DNA from: Cryomorphaceae bacterium
Lineage (GTDB): Bacteria > Bacteroidota > Bacteroidia > Flavobacteriales > Schleiferiaceae
Assembly: GCA_017858515.1 (NCBI GenBank)
Contig: JAFMBM010000018.1
Span: 1-48,340, forward strand
DNA length: 48,340 bases
Direction of reading: 5' to 3'
The notes beneath the pieces are model-generated. The model did not search any database, was not told where the DNA came from, and saw nothing but the letters and a program-made list of their open reading frames with translations. Positions 9,524 through 16,696 of this stretch are shown here, one piece after another. A program made the translations under genes and the position numbers. Position 1 is the first letter of the stretch. Every line of letters begins with the position of its first letter.

Positions 9524-10459
9524 ATGAAGATCAGTGTAATAGGAGCTGGAAATGTGGGTGCAACTTGCGCCGATGTATGTGCTCATAAAGAGCTAGCAAA
9601 CGAAATAGTTCTGCTGGATATAAAAGAGAATTTTGCTGAGGGAAAAGCACTGGATATGTGGCAGACGGCTCCCATTAATCTGTATGATTCTAGAATTAAA
9701 GGAGTAACCAATGACTACGCAGCTACCGCCGGTTCTGAGGTAGTAGTAATCACATCGGGTTTGCCTCGTAAGCCAGGCATGAGCAGAGACGATTTAATCG
9801 AGACCAATGCTAAGATTGTTAAGTCGGTTACAGATCAGGTTATAAAGCACTCACCCGATGCCGTAATTATTGTTGTATCCAACCCCTTGGATGTAATGAC
9901 CTATTGTGCCTATTTGACCGCGAAGGTTAATCCGAACAAGGTTTTTGGAATGGCAGGTATCTTAGATACAGCGCGTTACAAAGCATTTTTGGCTACCGAA
10001 TTAAATGTTTCGCCAAAAGATATTCAAGCGGTATTAATGGGTGGTCATGGAGATACCATGGTGCCACTTCCTCGTTACACTACCGTTGGAGGTATTCCGG
10101 TTACAGAGCTTATTGCAGAAAATAAATTAAATGCCATCATAGACAGAACCAAGTCGGGAGGTGGTGAAATTGTGAAGCTTCTTGGAACCAGTGCATGGTA
10201 TGCTCCTGGAGCAGCGGCTGCTCAGATGGTTGAGGCCGTAGTGCGCGATCAGAAGCGTATTTTCCCAGTTTGTGCTTGGTTACAAGGCGAATACGGAATG
10301 AAGGATATCTACTTAGGCGTGCCTGTAAAACTAGGCAAAGGGGGTATCGAAGAAATCATTGAGTTGAAGTTGAACGATGCTGAAAAGGCCCTTTTGGAAG
10401 AGTCTGCCAAAGCCGTTAAAGACGTTATGGGCGTTTTGGATACGATGAATATGTTCTAA
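9524..10459 (+). CDS. mdh: Malate dehydrogenase
   Basis: 311 aa, the usual length. The NAD-binding glycine loop is GAGNVG (residues 7-12), the adenine-ribose aspartate sits in LLDIKE, and SNPLDVMTY follows the nucleotide-binding half. Substrate arginines fit R82, R88 and R151 (in LDTARYKAF), and the catalytic His is H175 in GGHGDTMVP. An Arg at position 82 rather than Gln points to malate/oxaloacetate rather than lactate/pyruvate. It is the LDH-like MDH type found in Bacteroidota and works in the TCA cycle in the cytoplasm. It appears to be a single-gene transcript, with its own upstream gap and a strong terminator just downstream. Confidence 0.97.
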   Translation: MKISVIGAGNVGATCADVCAHKELANEIVLLDIKENFAEGKALDMWQTAPINLYDSRIKGVTNDYAATAGSEVVVITSGLPRKPGMSRDDLIETNAKIVKSVTDQVIKHSPDAVIIVVSNPLDVMTYCAYLTAKVNPNKVFGMAGILDTARYKAFLATELNVSPKDIQAVLMGGHGDTMVPLPRYTTVGGIPVTELIAENKLNAIIDRTKSGGGEIVKLLGTSAWYAPGAAAAQMVEAVVRDQKRIFPVCAWLQGEYGMKDIYLGVPVKLGKGGIEEIIELKLNDAEKALLEESAKAVKDVMGVLDTMNMF

Positions 10460-10479
10460 ATGATTTTGATCTAAATAAA

Positions 10480-10504
10480 AAGGCTGCCGAGGGCAGCCTT
10501 TTTT
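10480..10504. terminator. Rho-independent terminator after mdh, likely bidirectional
   Basis: A perfect 9-bp stem, AAGGCTGCC (10480-10488) and GGCAGCCTT (10492-10500), with a 3-nt loop, flanked by A's upstream and T's downstream. It can end mdh on the plus strand and the convergent DUF4442 gene on the minus strand. Confidence 0.85.
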
Positions 10505-10530
10505 GTTTCTATTTCTTCTTGAATAAGCCT

Positions 10531-11025
10531 TTAGCCCTTGCTCTTAAAACTCCATTCAATTTCTACTCGAGTTACAAGCTCTCCCGCCTCATTCTTGCCT
10601 TCACTTATCATGATTAGTTTCTGGGCTTCACCCGTTTCTATGGCTTTCGTAATACAGTCGAAAACGGCTTTTCCCTCCTCGCATCGAAAGACAATTTTTC
10701 CCTTTGCTTTTTTATAGAAACTGCTCTTCATTTCCGTTACCAGCATAGAAACCTTCCCCCTTCCTTCAATTGCGATTAAAGCTAAAATACCTGTAGAAAG
10801 CTCTGCCGCTCCGGTTTGTGCAGCAAAATAGATGGATTGAAACGGATTTTTAGTATTTCTATTGAAAGGAACGCTTACTTCTGCCCTGTTGGCATCTAAA
10901 TATTCTACTCGAACTTTCCAAAAAAAGAGAGAAGGCAATTGGGTCCAAAAAAAGCCTTTTAGTTTCCATGGCGAAAGCAAATTTTTCATTGTCTTCTGCG
11001 CACTTGGATGCAAATGGTCCATCAT
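10531..11025 (-). CDS. DUF4442 hotdog-fold protein, possible thioesterase
   Basis: 164 aa. The sequence reads as a single hotdog domain: a loop rich in N and R (VPFNRNTKNPFQSIYFAA), then the central helix AAQTGAAELSTGILALIAI, then alternating beta strands, as in the DUF4442/YiiD_C group of acyl-CoA thioesterase-like proteins. No catalytic Asp or Glu can be assigned with confidence. The protein is cytoplasmic, with no signal peptide. It converges on mdh with a shared terminator and is next to an unrelated secreted-protein gene 23 nt upstream of its start. The alternative start at Met2 changes little. Confidence 0.75.
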   Translation of the reverse strand: MMDHLHPSAQKTMKNLLSPWKLKGFFWTQLPSLFFWKVRVEYLDANRAEVSVPFNRNTKNPFQSIYFAAQTGAAELSTGILALIAIEGRGKVSMLVTEMKSSFYKKAKGKIVFRCEEGKAVFDCITKAIETGEAQKLIMISEGKNEAGELVTRVEIEWSFKSKG

Positions 11026-11048
11026 TTTCTAGTTATTGATTTAGTATC

Positions 11049-12008
11049 TTAATGACGATTATCGCAATGAATGTAGTTGGAGGGTTCCCCTTTTTGGAGG
11101 AAGTCAATCCTTTCGCATCCAAAAGATTCATATAAAAATCCCAAGATAACGGGTGGTTTATCTTTAAAGAGCCTTCCGGTCCATTGATAGGTTTCAGCGT
11201 CTCCAGACATTCCATTCAATGGTTGGAAGGAGGCACTTTCTCCTTCAAAAAGTATCCTGTTTAGGACTATAGATTCGAAGTTGCTTTTCTCATCTACTGC
11301 CAGCAAATGCCTTGCTACTATTCTGCCTTCCAGCCATTTGTCACGCAAATAATATCGATAACCATCTAAGAAATAACTGTATACAGTGCCTGATTCGAGA
11401 GGAGCTAATCGGTCTTCCAATGTAATTGTAGGGTAGTGCTCGGGGAAACGATTTTCCTCATCCTTTTCCCACTGTATCCTTTGCATTTTGCCTTTGCTAA
11501 ACGGACTGGTTTTAGCTGTGCACACCAATACGTTGTTGTAAAAAGGCCCCAGTTCGTAGAGATCTTCAATGTCTAATTGTAAACCAATCTTATATTCATA
11601 TGGCTCGTGCCTATCCTTCCCGCCTCGAGAATACGCGTTCAATACGGCTATAACTTTCATGTCTTTAATGCGAAATGAAAGCAAAGAGTCGCTTTCGTAA
11701 TTATACGCATAAAGAAAATCTGTTTCTTTCAATCCAACCCCATCGAGAAAACGCCAACGGTAAGAATCGGTAAGTTCCAGATATATTGGTGCATTATAAT
11801 CCAACAGGGTATCAGGAAGAGCGGCAGAATCTGGATGAGCGCTTAGGCGATATACATCTGAAAAAGAAGAAAATACAATGGTTGTCTCAGGATCGTCTTC
11901 TATAAAATCTAGCCTAAATAATCTGAGATCTTGTGCTTTCACCCATCTTCCTGAAAGAAGAAAAAGGAGGGAGAGCACCAGTATTTTGGAAGTGACGCAG
12001 CGTTTCAT
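11049..12008 (-). CDS. Secreted or periplasmic protein of unknown function
   Basis: 319 aa with a signal peptide (LVLSLLFLLSG, cleavage near VKAQ). I do not recognise a family. The mature protein is rich in aromatic and acidic residues with many short predicted beta strands (for example YSYFLDGYRYYLRDKW), suggesting a soluble beta-rich periplasmic or surface protein. No lipobox Cys, no metal motif and no C-terminal sorting domain are visible. The start codon follows a TATCTTTC box on the same strand by about six bases, so the message may be nearly leaderless. It stands alone, with a 177-bp gap without recognisable features upstream. Confidence 0.7.
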   Translation of the reverse strand: MKRCVTSKILVLSLLFLLSGRWVKAQDLRLFRLDFIEDDPETTIVFSSFSDVYRLSAHPDSAALPDTLLDYNAPIYLELTDSYRWRFLDGVGLKETDFLYAYNYESDSLLSFRIKDMKVIAVLNAYSRGGKDRHEPYEYKIGLQLDIEDLYELGPFYNNVLVCTAKTSPFSKGKMQRIQWEKDEENRFPEHYPTITLEDRLAPLESGTVYSYFLDGYRYYLRDKWLEGRIVARHLLAVDEKSNFESIVLNRILFEGESASFQPLNGMSGDAETYQWTGRLFKDKPPVILGFLYESFGCERIDFLQKGEPSNYIHCDNRH

Positions 12009-12185
12009 CTTCGAAAGATAGCGCCAAAAACTGGGTGATGTAATTCAAACTAAATCGGCGAATTAGAAGATCGAAAAGAGAGGCAAAATTTAGCTATTGA
12101 TCCAGGCTGGATAGAGAAATAGAAGTCCAGGCAAAATACCAGAAAGGAAAATACGTATTAACTGAATGCTTTACTCAGCCTCATT

Positions 12186-12815
12186 TTATAAAATACGACG
12201 TTTGCATTTGGAACAAAGACTCAATTCTACCTGATCTATGGTACGAATGGTTTCTACGGCATCACGCATCACGCATTTTTCAGAAAAATTGCAATGGGGT
12301 AGACCAAGATTATGTCCTACTTCGTGCATCGAAATTTTCTTCAATCTTTTATAGAACAGAATTTTATCTGCGGTATTAAAGCGGAAGGTGGAAACAACAC
12401 AAGAAGGACCCGGACGATATCCTAAGCCAAAAACACCCCAATCGAGATACTTGCTTTCTGGCTTTAGTACGTTTCCCCATCTATCTTTTTTGGTTGTAGA
12501 CATATCTTTATCGAGCAGGCCAATGGTGAAATCGATGGTGTCTGGCTGTTGGAATTTAAGAATGCGCAAAAGACTATCGGCTCTATAGCGCGGCGACTTA
12601 ATGTTCACAAAGGCCTTCTTTGGTAAACTCTGTGTGGGAAGAAGAATGGTTTTAAAGCCATATACCTCCTTTATGCTTTTTGAAACACTGTCTACTATTT
12701 CACTCTTTATGCTTCCAAATGCTTGAATGCCAATGGTTATTTCATTTTGTTTCTTTGTGTTGCAAGCGAAAGCCACAAGAAGTAAAAGGCAATAAAGAGT
12801 AGCTTTGGATTTCAT
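12186..12815 (-). CDS. Archaemetzincin-family zinc metalloprotease, lipoprotein
   Basis: 209 aa. The signal peptide ends in the lipobox VAFAC (Cys18). The C-terminal part fits the archaemetzincin consensus HExxHxxGxxHCx4CxMx17CxxC exactly: H164, E165, H168, H174, C175, C181, M183, C201 and C204 (HEVGHNLGLPHC, then CVM, then CSKC). The His triad binds the catalytic zinc and the four Cys should bind a structural zinc. Archaemetzincins are best known as intracellular aminopeptidase-like enzymes of archaea and vertebrates, so export as a lipoprotein is unusual. Residues 25-150 form the expected N-terminal alpha/beta half. Substrate is unknown. It precedes or follows no partner that suggests a pathway. 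Confidence 0.88.
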   Translation of the reverse strand: MKSKATLYCLLLLVAFACNTKKQNEITIGIQAFGSIKSEIVDSVSKSIKEVYGFKTILLPTQSLPKKAFVNIKSPRYRADSLLRILKFQQPDTIDFTIGLLDKDMSTTKKDRWGNVLKPESKYLDWGVFGLGYRPGPSCVVSTFRFNTADKILFYKRLKKISMHEVGHNLGLPHCNFSEKCVMRDAVETIRTIDQVELSLCSKCKRRIL

Positions 12816-12882
12816 TTTTGAATGAGATTAATGGGTGCAAAATGGCGGAGAGATCAACGCTCTGAATGCACCGTAGAGTAAG

Positions 12883-13626
12883 CTATTTTTTTGGAAGGAA
12901 TAAGCTCATTTCATCTATTTCCAAGGAGTCTATATGTCCCATTTTGCTTTCATCTTGGCTAATGAGATGCATATGTAAAAAGGAGTCGTGGTGTGTAAAA
13001 ACACCTTGATGCTCAGTAGAAAAGAAACCCACAATCTCAACACTTTCATTCTCTAGGCTGTAATTGACCTGACCTTGATGGGCTTCCTTTGGAGAAGAAA
13101 CCGTACTGCCCTTGGGTAAATTTTGAATGTGAATGGCGGCCTCGACAATCTTGCCTTCCAAGCGAAAGGCAAAAGGCCTTTTTAAATCTTTGCTGCGTTC
13201 ATTTAAATATTCTTCAAGCTGTTTACCGTTCTTAATGGAGTTTGGAAGAGTAGAGCTTTCCCACTCATTTACTTCCGAATAAACAAAGAAAGGGGCTGAG
13301 GTAGAGGTATTTTTAGTCATTTCAATAGACGAATCAGCACCTACTCTAGAAGTAAACAATACGCCATCTTTTAGTAATAACTCCCCTGTTAGATAGCTTT
13401 CAGGACCTAATCCGTATAATCCGGGTTTACCAATTAGACTGTCAAAGACTAGCGTTGCACCCAACTTTCCTTTCCACATAACATCTTTCATAGCTCCTGC
13501 AATCTGAACGTCTGCATAGGTTTCTACATTCGTGGGTTTTGGTTTCTTCTCTTGGCAAGAGAAAAGAAGCAATAACAACATTGGCGTTGTGAGAGCAAGA
13601 GGGAAGAATTTCTTTTTGAAGGTCAT
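12883..13626 (-). CDS. Acetolactate decarboxylase-fold lipoprotein, possibly inactive
   Basis: 247 aa with lipobox LFSC (Cys24). The mature part follows the alpha-acetolactate decarboxylase pattern: YLTGELLLKDG near residue 80 (Glu82), FRLEGKI near 154, and a C-terminal metal site with H218 and H220 in LHMHLIS and H231 in MGHID, matching HLHF and GGHVLD of the family. Cytoplasmic BudA enzymes convert acetolactate to acetoin. Here the signal peptide places the protein outside the cytoplasm, and by eye the catalytic Arg position (TRxVPK in the family) is Gln169 before LPK. So the fold and metal site look kept, but the classical reaction is doubtful. No acetolactate synthase lies nearby. Confidence 0.78.
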   Translation of the reverse strand: MTFKKKFFPLALTTPMLLLLLFSCQEKKPKPTNVETYADVQIAGAMKDVMWKGKLGATLVFDSLIGKPGLYGLGPESYLTGELLLKDGVLFTSRVGADSSIEMTKNTSTSAPFFVYSEVNEWESSTLPNSIKNGKQLEEYLNERSKDLKRPFAFRLEGKIVEAAIHIQNLPKGSTVSSPKEAHQGQVNYSLENESVEIVGFFSTEHQGVFTHHDSFLHMHLISQDESKMGHIDSLEIDEMSLFLPKK

Positions 13627-13674
13627 AGGTATCGATGTCTTTAGTATTTCAGAATAGCGCAGAAAAGGTCTTAA

Positions 13675-14103
13675 CTAGAAAATGGCATCTATTCCCAAAG
13701 CTTCGAGAAGGGGAGCAGCAGCGGTTGCCGATGAGATTTCATAGACTGGGAAATTCATTTCAATTAGCTTCCCAATTCGTGAAATAGTCAATTCTATATT
13801 TTCTGTTGTCTGAAACAGAATGGAATTCCAATCGGGATATTTTTCAAAGAGAAATTTAGATGCAGCTAAAGTGGCATGTTCACAAAGTGGAATTTCCATT
13901 TTAGGAGAGAAGTAGCGGATGGAAAAGTGCCTTTCTTTTTTAAAGGATATAAAGGCGGTTTCAGAATAGCCCAATTCTTTGGCAATGGCTTGCATCTTTT
14001 CTTCAGAAAGCACGCTTTCCAAAAGGCAAACCGCAGCGTGATTGCCCTTAAAAGCGGTGTCAGTGAAAGAGTCTACTGAATAGGTTTCGATGGGTTTAGG
14101 CAT
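13675..14103 (-). pseudogene. Truncated PhzF-family isomerase (N-terminal half)
   Basis: 142 aa, against about 260-300 for the family. The N-terminal half is well kept: VDSFTDTAFKGNHAAVCLL, the catalytic glutamate in SETAFI (Glu48), the IRYFSP strand, and a CEHATLA motif where the family usually has CGHATLA (Gly to Glu at 75). The chain stops at the hinge after LLEALGIDAIF, so the second half of the two-fold barrel, with the other active-site residues, is missing. Only 48 bp separate this stop from the next gene, leaving no room for the rest in any frame. It is probably a decayed gene, although a stand-alone half-domain protein cannot be ruled out. Confidence 0.75.
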
Positions 14104-14148
14104 AGAAGAGATTCATTAAATTATCGAAGTAGTTTGGCTTAGAAATAG

Positions 14149-14754
14149 TCACTTCTTAGCGCATTCTGCCTGTTTGTGTTTGTTTTTCCATTGAATCCAA
14201 TATTCTTGAAGTCCTTCTTTGGTGGTTTTTAAATCGCTGATGAACAATTCTTCCCCTTTTAGTAAAGCTTTCTGCAACTGCTTTTTTCTTGATTGGATGG
14301 CTGGGGCATGATTCCATCCACCGCAATGGTCAAAGGAAGTGTAGGCTTCACACTTTTCTAAAACAGAGACAAAAGGTATATCCAAAGAATAGGTAACCTT
14401 GCCAGAACCCATTCCTACTGTAGACATCGAAATATTGGAAAAGTCTACTTTAGAGTACTTGGCTTCATCATAGAGTTGTTTTAGTTTTTCGCCTACCCGA
14501 TGCGCCATTTGGTTTGAAAACTGATGGGCAACGTCTGAGCCATTTATGAATTCTGGCCCAGAATAGTGGCCTTTGCAGCGGCCATCAGTGCAATGAATTT
14601 CAGAACTTCCTTCCCTTTCATGAATTTCAATAAAACTAGCATGCAGAAAAACAACTCCCATTGCCATGAATAAAGTAGCCTTTTGTTTGAGTAAAATCAA
14701 AAAGGCATTCCAAGGCGGCTTGAAGCCAGATGCTTTCGGGCAGTTGTGGGCCAT
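14149..14754 (-). CDS. Unknown protein with an N-terminal membrane segment and paired Cys
   Basis: 201 aa. I do not recognise a family. A hydrophobic stretch near residues 30-44 follows KQK, so it is likely a signal anchor or uncleaved signal; Met30 (14667) is an alternative start. The mature part has conspicuous Cys, Gly, His and Trp positions: HCTDGRCKGHYSG, then VGMGSGKVTYSLDIPF, then CEAYTSFDHCGGWNHAPA. These look like conserved surface or disulfide positions of a secreted family. The last 45 residues are charged and helical. The neighbours, a pirin and a truncated PhzF, do not suggest a function. Confidence 0.6.
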   Translation of the reverse strand: MAHNCPKASGFKPPWNAFLILLKQKATLFMAMGVVFLHASFIEIHEREGSSEIHCTDGRCKGHYSGPEFINGSDVAHQFSNQMAHRVGEKLKQLYDEAKYSKVDFSNISMSTVGMGSGKVTYSLDIPFVSVLEKCEAYTSFDHCGGWNHAPAIQSRKKQLQKALLKGEELFISDLKTTKEGLQEYWIQWKNKHKQAECAKK

Positions 14755-14783
14755 CCTAAAAGAGAAATATTGGCAAGAGAGAT

Positions 14784-15797
14784 CTATTTCTTTTCAATTC
14801 TTCCATCGCTGTGTTTGGCAAATCGTCCGCTGTCTCTGGGGTGTGCCACCTCTCTTTCCTCCCAAGGCCATCCGCCAAATTGAGTTCTACTATACTCTTG
14901 CATGGTTTCACGGATTTCCTCTACCGTATTCATTACAAAAGGACCATGTTGTACAACGGGTTCACCAATGGGCTTTCCCTCAAGAATTAAAAAGAATGAA
15001 TCATCGTTGCCGTTTTTAATGGTGATGTCTTCATCCGGATGCACCTCAATGATATGGTTGGATGGGATATTCTTTCCATCTAAATCAATTTGAGCTCCTT
15101 TATAGTAGAAAATAGATCGATTGGCTTCTTTGGCTGTGGCAGGGAGAGTCCAAACCGCATGAGCATTCATTTTAACGGTATAAACACCCACCGCATTTTC
15201 TGTATTTGCAGCCCAAGAATCGGGTGTAGGAGCCAGTGCTTTGGTTTGATTTATTTGTCCGGCTATCACTTCAATCTGCGTTGAATTTCCCCATTCATCT
15301 TTGTGATGCACAACGGGAATGTCTTCATTCCAAAGCATTTTAAAGTGTGGCTCTACCATTTTAGAAGCGCGGGGAAGATTCAGCCAAATTTGGAAAATCT
15401 CTAGCGGATTATCCTTGTCTTCGTGTAAAAGTGGAAACATTTCAGAATGCTGAATACCTCTTCCGGCTGTCATCCATTGAACATCTCCAGCCATAAATCT
15501 ACCAGCGGCACCCAAAGAGTCTGAATGATCTACAGCGCCTTCTTTGTTTATGGTAATGGTTTCAAATCCTCTGTGAGGGTGGAAGGGAAATCCTGGAATG
15601 CTGGAACCATGATACATACGCCAGCCGTCTTTTGCCACAAAATCCTGACCGATGTTTCTTCCTCTAAGTTGATCAGCAGCGGGACCCATAGCGGCATTCC
15701 CTTTCGGATATTCATCTCTGTGATAGGCACAAAACAGAAAAGGATCTTGTGTTTCCCAAGGAAAGCCTAGGGTCTTAATAGCCTTAATCATTCCCAT
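14784..15797 (-). CDS. Pirin family protein (bicupin)
   Basis: 337 aa. The N-terminal cupin carries the pirin signature: PFHPHRGFETITI with the metal-binding histidines, then GDVQWMTAGRGIQHSEMF, giving the expected His/His/His/Glu iron site. A C-terminal cupin follows, with PFVMNTVEEIRETMQEY near the end, typical of pirins. Pirin-like proteins are non-heme iron proteins; bacterial members include quercetinase-like and regulatory types, so the role is open. It overlaps the upstream 4Fe-4S protein gene by 14 nt, so the two are probably co-translated. The start may instead be Met3 at 15791. Confidence 0.93.
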   Translation of the reverse strand: MGMIKAIKTLGFPWETQDPFLFCAYHRDEYPKGNAAMGPAADQLRGRNIGQDFVAKDGWRMYHGSSIPGFPFHPHRGFETITINKEGAVDHSDSLGAAGRFMAGDVQWMTAGRGIQHSEMFPLLHEDKDNPLEIFQIWLNLPRASKMVEPHFKMLWNEDIPVVHHKDEWGNSTQIEVIAGQINQTKALAPTPDSWAANTENAVGVYTVKMNAHAVWTLPATAKEANRSIFYYKGAQIDLDGKNIPSNHIIEVHPDEDITIKNGNDDSFFLILEGKPIGEPVVQHGPFVMNTVEEIRETMQEYSRTQFGGWPWEEREVAHPRDSGRFAKHSDGRIEKK

Positions 15798-15999
15798 TTA
15801 TCGTAAAACTCAAGGCTCCCGAAGGACATTGGGAAATCTGTTCTTTCAATTCTTCTGTACTCGCATTCTCAATGCTTATCCAAGGGCTTGCTTTTGGATT
15901 ATAGACTTTGGGTAATGTTTTAACGCAGATACCTGCATGTTGGCACTTACTGGCTTCCCATTGAATGGTAATATCGCCATTACTGTATTCTTTGATCAT
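15784..15999 (-). CDS. Divergent 4Fe-4S mono-cluster protein (Fer4_19 family)
   Basis: 71 aa from the ATG at 15999; an ATG at 16050 would give 88 aa, but the family is about 70 aa long. The cluster motif is CQHAGIC (Cys19, Cys25), followed by PKASPWIS and then QCPSGALSF (Cys58), the usual layout of this small ferredoxin-like family. It is likely an electron carrier in the cytoplasm. It overlaps the pirin gene by 14 nt, and the pairing of an Fe-S carrier with a cupin suggests a joint redox reaction, though this is inference. Confidence 0.87.
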   Translation of the reverse strand: MIKEYSNGDITIQWEASKCQHAGICVKTLPKVYNPKASPWISIENASTEELKEQISQCPSGALSFTINGND

Positions 16000-16134
16000 T
16001 GTTTCAAAACTTTTATATTGACACGTCTCATCGAAAGCAATGAAACGCATTCCTCTAAAATAGCAATTCTAATGGCCGTTGAGAGTAGAATTATTTTGTT
16101 CAAATTCAGACCAATTAATCAGGGGATTATCAAG

Positions 16135-16419
16135 TTATTGTTTGATAATTCTAAAGAGTTGTAAACCATCCACCTGTGTGAATTTCATAAAGTAAACACT
16201 AGCTTCAAATTGATCAAAGTCAACTTGTGTTTTCTTCAATTTGCACACTTCCATACTCAATTCTCTTCGTCCTTTTAAATGGCAGACTTCCACCCAGTCC
16301 TCTAATGAAGGACGGTTGATTTTAATAAATAAAGAGTTGTAGGTTGGATTTGGAAAGATGAGAGTATTCAAAGTTTGTATAAGCAGAGAGTCAATAGAAA
16401 GATGAGCTAACCTAGACAC
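16135..16419 (-). pseudogene. Orphan T9SS type A C-terminal sorting domain
   Basis: 94 aa. Residues ~19-94 match the T9SS sorting domain layout: LIFPNPTYNSLFIKI (family: YPNPxxxxLxI), a middle Lys-Gly turn (HLKGRREL), then ASVYFMKF and the terminal FRIIKQ (family: GxYxxxI ... KxIK). Such a domain is normally the last 80 residues of a large secreted cargo and directs secretion and surface attachment. Here it has no cargo domain and no signal peptide in frame upstream, so it is most likely the tail of a lost secreted protein. A frameshifted larger gene is unlikely, since nothing coding is visible in the 277 bp upstream. Confidence 0.6.
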
Positions 16420-16567
16420 GCTTTATTGAACATATGCCAAAAGAATGCAGTTCACCCATTGGCTTATTGTTCTTATATAGAGCATATTATAAATGAGTGA
16501 AATTTACTTCCAATAGTTAACAGATTAAAATGTCTTGAAGTGGGATATAGTATTTAAATAAAACAAA

Positions 16568-16597
16568 GCTGCCTCTTCATGAAAATGAAGAGGCAGC
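16568..16597 (-). terminator. Rho-independent terminator of the PadR-PspC operon
   Basis: A perfect 13-bp stem, GCTGCCTCTTCAT (16568-16580) and ATGAAGAGGCAGC (16585-16597), with a GAAA loop. On the minus strand the stem is followed by a T-rich stretch (TTTGTTTTATTT), so it ends transcription from the PspC gene, about 100 bp after its stop. The rest of the 16420-16696 gap holds no gene I can support. Confidence 0.85.
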
Positions 16598-16696
16598 GCA
16601 TCCTTCTCAGAAGAACATATGGGAGAAACAGAATATTTACACACTCCAACCACATGAAAGTGCTTCACATTCTACTCAAACATTTCAACCCTATGC

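Noticed and set aside
11033-11215. 60-codon minus-strand reading frame
   Set aside because: It lies inside the secreted-protein gene in another frame and has no family features.
14666-15019. 117-codon plus-strand reading frame
   Set aside because: It runs antisense across two supported genes (unknown 14149-14754 and pirin) and reads as a shadow.
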